Source: an uncultured bacterium (GTDB lineage Bacteria; Actinomycetota; Coriobacteriia; Coriobacteriales; Eggerthellaceae). From it: a stretch of DNA of 38,856 nt. Each line of letters opens with the position of its first letter. Positions within the stretch are counted from its first letter, which is position 1. Below the pieces are notes generated by a model. It had not been told where the DNA came from, searched no databases, and worked only from the letters and a program-made list of their open reading frames with translations. The DNA is taken from assembly GCA_937890835.1 (NCBI GenBank), contig CALADF010000034.1, forward strand, positions 1-38,856, in the 5' to 3' direction. A program made the position numbers and the translations under genes. Shown here piece by piece: positions 1 to 7,475 of this stretch.

Positions 1-209
1 ATGAGCGCCGCTTGAGAACTTTATTTGACCGTCCAACTTTTGGGGTCTAGTTCATTTTCCGGGGCGCGCTTTTTTATTGACCCGATTGCCACCATACGAC
101 CCATCGGCGGAAAACCATCGGAAAACGTCCCGCGCAAAACCGCAACCGAGTTCGCCCGGAGGACGCCCCGCAAAGGTTCCGTCAACGAAAAACGAGCAGG
201 AGAACGAAC
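1..209. other. Left-edge segment without a supported gene
   Basis: No convincing gene is visible. A short frame at 1-15 reads ATG...TGA and could be the tail of a gene outside the window, but this cannot be decided. A 62-codon open frame starting at 25 has no Shine-Dalgarno site and runs into the start of the phosphoesterase gene, so I treat it as chance. The last 20 bases hold the AGGAG ribosome binding site of the next gene. Confidence 0.5.
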
Positions 210-767
210 ATGACCGTCTTCTACACATCGGACACTCATTTCGGCCACAAGAACATCATAGGCTTTTGCGATCGGCCCTTCGACGATATCGAGGAGATGA
301 ACCGCGCTCTCATCGAGCGTTGGAACGCGAAGGTCTCCGACGCCGACGACGTCTACGTCCTCGGCGATTTCGCGTATCGCTGCGGGGATTCGGTGCGCGG
401 CATCGCGCAGAAGCTGAAGGGGCGCAAGCATCTCGTCATCGGCAACCACGACTTCACGTGGATGAAGGACGAAGGCGCCGTCGCGGAGTTCGACGAGGTC
501 GCGCCCCTCCTGGAAATCGTCGACGGAAAACGATGCGTCACGCTGTGCCATTACCCCATGATGTCCTGGAGAAACAGCCGACGTAGCTTCAGCTGGCACA
601 TCCATGGACACATTCACAACAGCACCGGGGACATGAGCTGGCCGCTGATCAGCAACATGGACCGCATGTTGAACGCAGGCGTCGACGTCAACGGTTTCGA
701 ACCCGTCAGCTTCGAGGAAATGCTCGAGAACAACATCGCGTGGAAGGCGGCGCATGCACGTTCCTAA
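210..767 (+). CDS. Calcineurin-like metallophosphoesterase
   Basis: A 185-residue soluble protein of the calcineurin-like metallophosphoesterase superfamily. The metal-ligand motifs are in the expected order: DTHFGH near residues 8-13, GDF near 50-52, GNHD near 75-78, a CHYP histidine near 112, and GHIHN near 130-134. Together these bind two metals that hydrolyse a phosphomonoester or phosphodiester bond. The short length and the early 'YTSDTHFGH' resemble small stand-alone phosphoesterases, often annotated only as hydrolases; the substrate cannot be told. The ATG is chosen because AGGAG lies about 8 bases upstream. It is followed 78 bases later by a GNAT gene on the same strand, possibly co-transcribed. 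Confidence 0.88.
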   Translation: MTVFYTSDTHFGHKNIIGFCDRPFDDIEEMNRALIERWNAKVSDADDVYVLGDFAYRCGDSVRGIAQKLKGRKHLVIGNHDFTWMKDEGAVAEFDEVAPLLEIVDGKRCVTLCHYPMMSWRNSRRSFSWHIHGHIHNSTGDMSWPLISNMDRMLNAGVDVNGFEPVSFEEMLENNIAWKAAHARS

Positions 768-845
768 GGCGGTCGAATCGCCGCCTTTGAAAAACCCGCA
801 AGCCGTCGCAAACAATACAATAGGCGAAAAGTCGAAAGGAAACCC

Positions 846-1331
846 ATGAGCGAAAACATCGTCCGCACCTTCCGCTACGCCAGTCGCGAGGACACCGCCC
901 TCATCCTCGAGTTCATCCGCGGCCTTGCCGAGCACGAGCACATGCTCGACGACGTCGTCGCAACCGAGGAACTGCTCGAAGAGTGGATCTTCGACAAGGG
1001 CAAGGCAGAGGTGATCTTCGTCATGGAAGACGATGCCGAAGTCGGGTTCGCGCTGTTCTTCCATAATTTCTCGACCTTCCTCGGTCGCGCAGGCGTCTAC
1101 CTGGAAGACCTGTTCGTCAAACCCGAGTTCCGCGGACGCGGGCACGGGAAGGCGCTGCTGCGAAAACTGGCGTCCATCACGGTGGAACGCGGTTGCGGCA
1201 GACTTGAGTGGAGCTGCTTGGACTGGAACCAGCCGAGCATCGATTTTTACCTGTCGCTTGGAGCCGAGCCGATGTCCGACTGGACGGTCTACCGCCTTGC
1301 AGGCGACACCCTCGCCGACCTCGCAAGGTAA
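846..1331 (+). CDS. GNAT-family N-acetyltransferase (diamine acetyltransferase-like)
   Basis: A 161-residue GNAT acetyltransferase that would transfer acetyl from acetyl-CoA to an amine. The acetyl-CoA pyrophosphate-binding motif is seen as RGRGHG within 'VKPEFRGRGHGKALL' (about residues 97-106). 'LEDLFV' just before it is the typical beta-4 strand, and 'LDWNQPSIDFYLSLGAEP' is the motif-B region with the N/Y/G pattern. The overall pattern, including the 'VYLEDLFV' strand and the WN...FY signature, is close to spermidine/spermine (SSAT-type) acetyltransferases; the true substrate is an inference. The ATG has GAAAGGA just upstream. A strong hairpin follows at 1399-1431. Confidence 0.85.
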   Translation: MSENIVRTFRYASREDTALILEFIRGLAEHEHMLDDVVATEELLEEWIFDKGKAEVIFVMEDDAEVGFALFFHNFSTFLGRAGVYLEDLFVKPEFRGRGHGKALLRKLASITVERGCGRLEWSCLDWNQPSIDFYLSLGAEPMSDWTVYRLAGDTLADLAR

Positions 1332-1398
1332 AACGTCTCCAGTTCGACGAGCACGCGAAGGTCGACCACCCGCATCTCCCTTCAGGCCGGCAAGGCAC

Positions 1399-1431
1399 CG
1401 CACTTCGACGGTTGGCATCCGTCGAAGTGCG
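1399..1431 (+). terminator. Hairpin after the GNAT gene
   Basis: A perfect 13-bp stem (1399-1411 with 1419-1431) closes a 7-base loop and is followed by TTAT. It lies 67 bases after the acetyltransferase stop. The uridine tail is short, so termination is likely but not certain. Confidence 0.6.
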
Positions 1432-1480
1432 TTATACGTGATGCCTGCCGACGTATCAGAATTTGGGAGTATGCTGTAAC

Positions 1481-1495
1481 GGTTGCACGGCAACC
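1481..1495. promoter_or_regulatory. Short inverted repeat upstream of alr
   Basis: GGTTGC-ACG-GCAACC is a perfect 6-3-6 inverted repeat about 70 bases before the alanine racemase start, just after a possible -10 (TATGCT at 1470-1475). It could be an operator or a leader hairpin; no -35 is clear. Confidence 0.3.
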
Positions 1496-1562
1496 AAGTC
1501 ATCGAAGCGAGGACGATCGGAGATAATGCGCCCTCGATCAACCGAGTAGCTGGAGAACGTAC

Positions 1563-2732
1563 ATGGAATCGACGTTGAGACGCGCGTGGGCTGAAATCAG
1601 CCTGGACAATCTCACTTACAACTACAACCGCATAAGGCAGCACATCGGCCCCAAGGTCAAGTTCCTCGGCGTCGTGAAGGCCGACGCCTACGGGCACGGC
1701 TCGGTTCAAGTGGCCGAGAAACTCCAGTCGCTCGGCGCCGACTACCTCGCGGTCAGCAGCATCGACGAGGCGATGGAGCTGCGCATCAACGGCATCACCA
1801 TGCCCATCCTCATCCTCGGCCACACGCCGGTCGAGCAGGTGGACAGGCTCATCTGCTTCAACATCACGCAAACCGTCTCATGCGAGGCGAAGGCCGAGGA
1901 GTACAGCTCCGCCGCTCAACGATGCAGCGGCACCCTCAAGATCCACATCAAGGTGGATACCGGCATGTCGCGCCTGGGATACATCTGCGAAGGCGGCTAT
2001 TTCGAGCACGGCGTCGACGGAATCGTGCACGCCTGCAGTCTGCCGGGGCTTGACGCCGAGGGCATCTTCACGCACTTCTCCATGGCAGACGAAGATGACG
2101 AGGAAAGCATCGCCTACACCGATCACCAATTCAAGCTCTTCAACCGCGTCATCGAGGAAGCTGAGGCGAAGCTCGGTCGCACATTTCCCATCAGGCATTG
2201 CGCCAACACCGGGGCCACCGCCACAAGCCCGGAGAAGCACCTCGACATGGTGCGCCCCGGCCTTTTGTTGTACGGCTACGGTGAGCACGCCAAGCTGCTC
2301 GGGTTGAAGCCGGTCATGTCGATGAAGACCACTGTCAGCACCATAAAGATCTACCCCGCAGGAACCAAGGTCAGCTACGGCGGCACCTTCACCACCCACG
2401 GCACCACGCGCATCGGCGTCGTGCCTTACGGTTACGCCGACGGGTTCATGCGCTGCCTCTCGAACAACTACAGCCTGATGACCGCAGACGGGCCCGCGCC
2501 TGTTCGCGGACGGATCTGCATGGACATGGCCATGATCGACCTCACCGGCAAACCCCGCGTAGACGTCGGCAGCGAGATTGAGATCTTCGGGGAGAAAAAC
2601 CCCATCGAAAACATGGCGGAGGCTGCGGGAACCATCCCCTACGAGCTGGTGTGCTCGGTGAGCAAGCGCGTTCCCCGCACTTACATCGAAGACGGACGAG
2701 TCGTCTCCAGAGAGCTCATGCTGCGCATGTAG
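1563..2732 (+). CDS. alr: Alanine racemase
   Basis: PLP-dependent racemase (389 residues) that interconverts L- and D-alanine, supplying D-alanine for peptidoglycan; cytoplasmic. The PLP-binding lysine is K39 in 'VVKADAYGHG'. The second catalytic base is Y272 in 'KVSYGGTF'. The C-terminal domain motif 'RGRICMDMAMIDLT' is also typical. Length fits the family (360-390). The ATG has GGAG about 9 bases upstream. The 'SYGGTF' context and general look also occur in the racemase domains of VanT-type serine racemases, but there is no membrane domain here, so plain Alr is preferred. It is followed by a hairpin terminator that overlaps the promoter of the marR-type gene. Confidence 0.93.
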   Translation: MESTLRRAWAEISLDNLTYNYNRIRQHIGPKVKFLGVVKADAYGHGSVQVAEKLQSLGADYLAVSSIDEAMELRINGITMPILILGHTPVEQVDRLICFNITQTVSCEAKAEEYSSAAQRCSGTLKIHIKVDTGMSRLGYICEGGYFEHGVDGIVHACSLPGLDAEGIFTHFSMADEDDEESIAYTDHQFKLFNRVIEEAEAKLGRTFPIRHCANTGATATSPEKHLDMVRPGLLLYGYGEHAKLLGLKPVMSMKTTVSTIKIYPAGTKVSYGGTFTTHGTTRIGVVPYGYADGFMRCLSNNYSLMTADGPAPVRGRICMDMAMIDLTGKPRVDVGSEIEIFGEKNPIENMAEAAGTIPYELVCSVSKRVPRTYIEDGRVVSRELMLRM

Positions 2733-2759
2733 ACGTATCGCGCGCAACAAACTCCTTTC

Positions 2760-2790
2760 GCTACCCGTGTTGACACTGTCCGCGGGTAGC
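2760..2790 (+). terminator. Terminator after alr
   Basis: GCTACCCG (2760-2767) pairs with CGGGTAGC (2783-2790), followed by TTTATCGTT, 27 bases after the racemase stop. The loop contains the TTGACA of the next promoter, so the terminator and promoter share sequence. Confidence 0.6.
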
Positions 2791-2798
2791 TTTATCGT
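2770..2798 (+). promoter_or_regulatory. Promoter of the MarR/exporter operon
   Basis: A perfect -35 TTGACA (2770-2775), a 17-base spacer and a -10 TATCGT (2793-2798, four of six consensus bases). The expected start point is near 2805, exactly where the 13-bp palindrome begins. Confidence 0.6.
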
Positions 2799-2804
2799 TG
2801 TCCC

Positions 2805-2817
2805 GACAACTGTTGTC
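2805..2817. promoter_or_regulatory. Candidate MarR operator
   Basis: GACAAC-T-GTTGTC is a perfect 6-1-6 palindrome placed just after the -10 of the promoter at 2770-2798 and 54 bases before the MarR start. Position and size fit a MarR-family dimer site that would block transcription of its own operon; binding is an inference. Confidence 0.55.
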
Positions 2818-2870
2818 TTGACTACAGAGCGCATACCTAAAAGACGCGCTTCGAAGAAAGGACGGGTCCC

Positions 2871-3314
2871 GTGGATCTCATGGGAGGCATTTCGCTCATC
2901 GCGCGTCAAATGCGACTCTACGCGGAACGACGCATCGGAGAAGACCTCGATTTGGGCTTTCCGGAAATGCAGGTCCTTATGGCGCTATCGGGCAACGACG
3001 AGGTGAACCAGGATTTCATCGCGCAGTTCATCGGGGTTGACAAAGGCGCCGTCGCCAAAACGCTCGTAAAGCTCGAAAACCGCGGTCTGATCAGCCGAAG
3101 GCAGAACCCGGCGAACAAACGCGAAAACCTCGTGAGCATGACAGATGCCGCCGATCCTGTGCTGTCGCGTATGAGCGAGATCTACCGCACGTGGTCCTCG
3201 CGCGCTTTCGAAAACGTCGGACACGACGATCTCGAAGCGTTCGAACGGGTTATCGAGACGCTCTGCCGCAACTCAACGGCATTGATAGAGGACAAATCCA
3301 AGAGAGGGCTCTAG
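2871..3314 (+). CDS. MarR-family transcriptional regulator
   Basis: A 147-residue winged-helix regulator. The DNA-binding core is seen in 'LGFPEMQVLMAL' followed by 'NQDFIAQFIGVDKGAVAKTLVKLENRGLISR' (helix-turn-helix, about residues 45-75), then a basic wing 'RRQNPANKRENLV'. Flanking helices would form the dimer interface. It starts with GTG preceded by GAAAGGACGG. Its stop is 4 bases from the start of a large exporter, so it very likely controls that exporter, as many MarR proteins do when they sense the exported compound or an oxidant. A palindromic site over the presumed start point suggests autorepression. Confidence 0.88.
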   Translation: MDLMGGISLIARQMRLYAERRIGEDLDLGFPEMQVLMALSGNDEVNQDFIAQFIGVDKGAVAKTLVKLENRGLISRRQNPANKRENLVSMTDAADPVLSRMSEIYRTWSSRAFENVGHDDLEAFERVIETLCRNSTALIEDKSKRGL

Positions 3315-3318
3315 AAAA

Positions 3319-5358
3319 ATGCGAGGGAAATCGAAGGGCTACGTCATGGTGGCCGCAGTGTATCTGCTCGGCCTGTTCATCGGCGCGCTCGATATGGGCA
3401 TCGTCACGCCCGCTCGAACGGTCATCCAAAACTCGATGGGGGTGGAGGACTCCCTCGGCGTCTGGATGCTCACCATATACACGCTCGCCTATGCGGCGAG
3501 CATCCCCATCATGGGAAAGCTCGCCGATAAATACGGACGCAAGTACATCTACCTGCTTTGCGTAACGCTGTTCGGACTCGGCTCCCTGATGTGCGGTCTC
3601 AGCCGCGAGTTCAACAGCTTCGAGATGCTGCTGTTCGCACGAGCCGTGCAGGCGATCGGAGGCGGCGGTATCATGCCGGTAGCCACGGCCGAGTTCGGCA
3701 CGGCGTTTCCCGAGGAGAAACGCGGCATGGCGCTCGGCCTCGTCGGCGGCGTGTACGGTATCGCCAACGTGTTCGGGGCCTCGGCAGGCAGCGCCATCCT
3801 CGATTTGTTCGGGCAGGCGAACTGGCAGTTCATCTTCTACATCAACGTCCCCATCTGCCTGTTCATCCTCATCGCGGGGTTCGCGAAGCTCGAGAACGCC
3901 AAAGAAGCCGACGTTCGCCCGTTCGATCTCGTCGGCGTCGTCGTGATGACCGTCATGGTGCTCAGTCTCATGTACGGCCTCAAGGGGCTCGACTTCTTCA
4001 ACATCCCGACATCCATATCAAGCCTCGACGTCGCACCCTTCCTGATCATCTTCATCGCGCTTTTACCTCTGTTCGTCTACATAGAGCACCGAGCCGCCGA
4101 CCCCGTCATGAACCTCGGCTACTTCAAGAACCGCGACATCGTCATCACGCTCATCTGCTCCATCGCGACGGGCATCATCATGATGTCGAACATCTTCCTG
4201 CCGCAGTTCTGCGAGAACTCGATGATGATGCGCTCGGGTTCGGGCGGATACTTCGTCATCATCCTCGGCATCTTCGCCGGCGTCGGATCACCGATGTCGG
4301 GCAAGCTTATCGACAAGTTCGGGGTCAAACCCGTGCTCGGATTCGGTTTCGCCACGGCGGTCGTCGGATCGCTGTTCGCGACGTTCGTCGCCTGCCCGAA
4401 CCCCAACATCCTCACCGTCATCGTGAGCTTGGTGCTCATCGGCTTGGGCATGGGCTTCACCATGGGAACGCCGCTCAACTACATGATGCTGCAGAAAACC
4501 GACGACGCGGAATCGAACTCCGCGCTCGCCACGCTCTCGCTTGTGCGCTCCATCGGAACGGCGATCGCCCCCGCCATCATGGTCGCGTTCGTCGCGAACG
4601 CCGGCGTCGGCATGCAGACGGCCATCACCGACGCGCTGCCGAAAGACGTCACCGTATCACCCCTGCCCTACGCGCAGCAGATCGACGACGAGTTCGAAAC
4701 GATGAAAGACGACGCGAGCTTCGCGAAAATACTCGACGACGTAAGCGCCCCCAAGCTCACTGATTACGAGCATATCGAAATCGACATGAATCAAAGCGTC
4801 GCCGCCGATGCGTCAAGCGCCGTAGAACCAAGCCTGGAAGCGCTTGACGCGCTCGAACATTCCGACGTCATAACCGTCGTCGACGCGACCAAGGCCTTAG
4901 CCGGCGTTATGTTCGATCAAGTCGCCCCCGACCTGCAGAAGCAAGCAGAAGAGGGCATAGACGAGGGAATCGGGCCCATGGAAGGCGCGCTTGACGACAT
5001 GAACGCGACCCTCGCAACGATGACGGAGGATCCCCGCACGACGGATGCAGCATCCGAGATGACGAAAGCGCGCGATTCGCTTGCGACCATGATCGACCGG
5101 CTTACCGCCGCACGCGAGGGAATCCCCGCGCTGTTCGATGAAGCGAAGAAGAACTACCTCGCGAGCATCGACGAGCACGCACCCGATATCCAGCTTGCCT
5201 ACCAGAAACAGCTGAACGGTGGATTCGCCGGCATGTTCGAGTTCGTCGCCGTATGCAGCGCGGTCGGCTTCGTCCTGACAATGCTCTACCGAGACTCTTC
5301 CGCTGCCGCGAGGGGCAGGGGCGCCATACGCGACAGCGGCGCGTCGCAGCGGCAATAA
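3319..5358 (+). CDS. DHA2-type MFS exporter with a large outer loop before the last helix
   Basis: A 679-residue major facilitator transporter of the 14-helix drug:H+ antiporter (DHA2/EmrB-QacA) type. MFS motif A is seen as GKLADKYGRK (residues 67-75) in the loop between helices 2 and 3, with 'LGMGFTMGTPLN' and related helices further on. Standard members are about 450-520 residues. The excess is one hydrophilic block of roughly residues 432-636 between helices 13 and 14, which by topology faces outside. It is acidic and helical in character, with A/D/E/M-rich segments. The final helix is about 637-656. It is co-transcribed with the MarR gene 4 bases upstream. The substrate is unknown; efflux of a toxic compound is inferred from family and context. 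Confidence 0.88.
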   Translation: MRGKSKGYVMVAAVYLLGLFIGALDMGIVTPARTVIQNSMGVEDSLGVWMLTIYTLAYAASIPIMGKLADKYGRKYIYLLCVTLFGLGSLMCGLSREFNSFEMLLFARAVQAIGGGGIMPVATAEFGTAFPEEKRGMALGLVGGVYGIANVFGASAGSAILDLFGQANWQFIFYINVPICLFILIAGFAKLENAKEADVRPFDLVGVVVMTVMVLSLMYGLKGLDFFNIPTSISSLDVAPFLIIFIALLPLFVYIEHRAADPVMNLGYFKNRDIVITLICSIATGIIMMSNIFLPQFCENSMMMRSGSGGYFVIILGIFAGVGSPMSGKLIDKFGVKPVLGFGFATAVVGSLFATFVACPNPNILTVIVSLVLIGLGMGFTMGTPLNYMMLQKTDDAESNSALATLSLVRSIGTAIAPAIMVAFVANAGVGMQTAITDALPKDVTVSPLPYAQQIDDEFETMKDDASFAKILDDVSAPKLTDYEHIEIDMNQSVAADASSAVEPSLEALDALEHSDVITVVDATKALAGVMFDQVAPDLQKQAEEGIDEGIGPMEGALDDMNATLATMTEDPRTTDAASEMTKARDSLATMIDRLTAAREGIPALFDEAKKNYLASIDEHAPDIQLAYQKQLNGGFAGMFEFVAVCSAVGFVLTMLYRDSSAAARGRGAIRDSGASQRQ

Positions 5359-5462
5359 GCCCCCGATGAGACGCGCCGCTGCGGACGCTCTCGCAGTTGA
5401 CTTGCCGAACACGCAGGCGCCGATGGCGCTCATATCCGACATGCAAACCTGAGGAAGATGCA

Positions 5463-5490
5463 GAAAAGCCCCGCACATGCGGGGCTTTTC
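5463..5490. terminator. Bidirectional terminator between the exporter and purC
   Basis: A 12-bp perfect stem with a four-base loop (GAAAAGCCCCGC-ACAT-GCGGGGCTTTTC). It has A-rich and T-rich stem ends in both directions and sits between two convergent genes, so it can stop transcription from both sides. Confidence 0.85.
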
Positions 5491-5514
5491 GCACATTTTG
5501 CATGTAGTGCAGAC

Positions 5515-6201
5515 TTACGCGAAGAACAGCTTGGAAAGCGTCATCGGGTCGATGTACTCGCCATTCTTGTAAACGCGCATGTTGCCGGAGGCGATCTCGT
5601 CGATGAGGATGACGTTGCCCTCGGCGTCGTAGCCGAACTCGAACTTGATGTCGTAGAGGACAAGGCCCTTCTCGGCCAGATCATCGGCGACGATACGGGT
5701 GATCTTCTGAGTCATGTCCTTAAGCTCGTCGTACTGCTGCTCGGTCATGACGCCCAGCACCACCAGGCCGTCCTTGGTGACCAGCGGATCGCCCAGCTCG
5801 TCGTTCTTGAACGTGGTCTCCACGTAAGCGGGCAGATCGGCGCCCTCCTCGATGTACTGCTTGTAGCGACGGTAGAACGAACCGACCGCCTTGTGACGGC
5901 AGATGACCTCGAGACCCTTGCCGAACACCTTCGCAGGAAGCACCTCCATGGTGGTGTTGTCGAGATCGGCGCTGACGTAATGGGTCTTAATGCCCGCCGC
6001 GTTGATCTTCTCGAAGAAGTAGATGGACATGCGCAGGTTGACATCGCCGACGCCCTCGATGGTGAGTCCCACGGAGTTCTCGCCGGGATCGAACACGCCG
6101 TCTTTACCCGTGCAGTCATCCTTGAACTTCAGCAAATAGTTACCGTTCTCAAGGGCGAACACGTCCTTGGTTTTACCGGAGTAAACGAGTTCCTGCGTCA
6201 T
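5515..6201 (-). CDS. purC: Phosphoribosylaminoimidazole-succinocarboxamide synthase
   Basis: SAICAR synthetase, the purine-biosynthesis step that joins CAIR and aspartate using ATP. The 228-residue length is normal. Recognisable pieces are the N-terminal 'YSGKTKDVF' (phosphate-binding region), 'NSVGLTIEGVGD', 'VICRHKAVGSFYRRY' in the substrate-binding segment, and 'LYDIKFEFGYDAEGNVILIDEIASGNMR' with the DE..SGNMR active-site signature. It is cytoplasmic. GAGAGG lies upstream of the ATG. It stands alone here rather than in a pur cluster, and converges on the upstream exporter across a shared terminator. Confidence 0.95.
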   Translation of the reverse strand: MTQELVYSGKTKDVFALENGNYLLKFKDDCTGKDGVFDPGENSVGLTIEGVGDVNLRMSIYFFEKINAAGIKTHYVSADLDNTTMEVLPAKVFGKGLEVICRHKAVGSFYRRYKQYIEEGADLPAYVETTFKNDELGDPLVTKDGLVVLGVMTEQQYDELKDMTQKITRIVADDLAEKGLVLYDIKFEFGYDAEGNVILIDEIASGNMRVYKNGEYIDPMTLSKLFFA

Positions 6202-6366
6202 GAAGAAATCCTCTCTTGATGAATTAACGCAACCACAACGGATCAGTTTACAACATGAAATCGATGCGAAATATTCTTTTAACCTGACATGCGTTTTCTG
6301 CTATACGATTTCCATACGAAACAATACGCGACGACATCCGGGCAAGCAGGCGAGATCCCGGCTTCC

Positions 6367-7419
6367 TCAGGCACGCGGGCACCGCTCCTTCATGCGCGCG
6401 ATATCCTCGACAAGGGCATCGACGTCTGAGTCGCGCGTGCTCCACGACGTGCAGAACCTGATGACCTGCCTTCCGTCGGAAAGGCGAAGCTCAGGCTCGT
6501 ACACGTAGCTCGCAGCCAGATAACGCGCCTCGTCATCGGTGACGACGACGAACTGCTGATTGGTGGGGCTGTCTATGTAGGCGGGAACACCCGCCTCGGC
6601 GAACGCGCGGCGAATGCGCATGGCCTGCTGCACGGCCGTGCGCGCGATATCGAAATACAGGCCGTCCTCCAAAAGCGCGCTGAACTGCACACCAAGAAGC
6701 CAGCCTTTGGCCAGCATGCCTCCCGCACGTTTGATGTAGCTGCGGAAATGAGAAGCGATCCTCTCGTTGGTGACGACCACCGCCTCACCGAACAACGCGC
6801 CGCACTTCGTACCGCCGAGGTAAAACGCATCGGCAAGGCGCGCGAAATCGGAAAGAGCCACATCGTTGCATTCGGCGGCAAGACCGTAGCTCATGCGCGC
6901 ACCATCGATGAAAAGCATCAAGCCGTACTCATCGCAAGCCGAACGCAGGTCCTCGAGCTCATCGAGCGTGTACAGCGTTCCGTATTCCGTCGGAAACGAC
7001 ACGTACACCATAGCGGGCTCGGTAACGTGCTCGGGAACGCAGCTCGTGCGAAACTCCTCCCCCGCCTCGCGCACCTGATCAGCGGAGATCTTGCCGTCGA
7101 CGCTCGGAAGAGCCTGAATCTTATGCCCCGTCGCCTCGACGGCGCCGGTTTCGTGAACGTTGATGTGGCCCGAATCGGCGCACAACACGCTCTCGTACGG
7201 ACGAAGCGCGGCCGCGATGACCGTGGCGTTCGCCTGCGTTCCTCCGACGAGAAAATGCACCGCGGCATGAGGAGCGTCGCATAAACGGCGAATCAGATCC
7301 GCCGCATGGTCGCAGCATTCATCGAGACCATAGCCCGCATGGGTCGCATCGTCTGCGGCGATGGCCTCGATGACGCGGGGGTGCGCCGATCGGTTGTAAT
7401 CGTTGTTGAACCTCTTCAT
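6367..7419 (-). CDS. Low-specificity threonine aldolase-type PLP enzyme
   Basis: A fold-type I PLP enzyme of the beta-eliminating lyase/threonine aldolase family, expected to split threonine or allo-threonine into glycine and acetaldehyde. Seen are 'FNNDYNRSAHPRV' at the N terminus, 'GGTQANATV' (cofactor phosphate binding), 'LFIDGARMSYG' (the Asp that contacts the pyridine nitrogen) and the Schiff-base lysine in 'YLGGTKCG'. The open frame extends 5 codons further to 7434, but the ATG at 7419 is preferred because GGAAGG sits about 8 bases before it. The gene stands between purC and the YhgE pair without an obvious operon partner. Substrate stereospecificity cannot be read from sequence. Confidence 0.88.
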   Translation of the reverse strand: MKRFNNDYNRSAHPRVIEAIAADDATHAGYGLDECCDHAADLIRRLCDAPHAAVHFLVGGTQANATVIAAALRPYESVLCADSGHINVHETGAVEATGHKIQALPSVDGKISADQVREAGEEFRTSCVPEHVTEPAMVYVSFPTEYGTLYTLDELEDLRSACDEYGLMLFIDGARMSYGLAAECNDVALSDFARLADAFYLGGTKCGALFGEAVVVTNERIASHFRSYIKRAGGMLAKGWLLGVQFSALLEDGLYFDIARTAVQQAMRIRRAFAEAGVPAYIDSPTNQQFVVVTDDEARYLAASYVYEPELRLSDGRQVIRFCTSWSTRDSDVDALVEDIARMKERCPRA

Positions 7420-7475
7420 GTTCGCGCCTTCCATACGCTTGTCATTTCAAGCTCTATTATCGCGCATCGATGACG

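Noticed and set aside
21..1871. 616-codon minus-strand open frame across the phosphoesterase, GNAT and alr genes
   Set aside because: It runs antisense to three well-supported genes and shows no recognisable domain.
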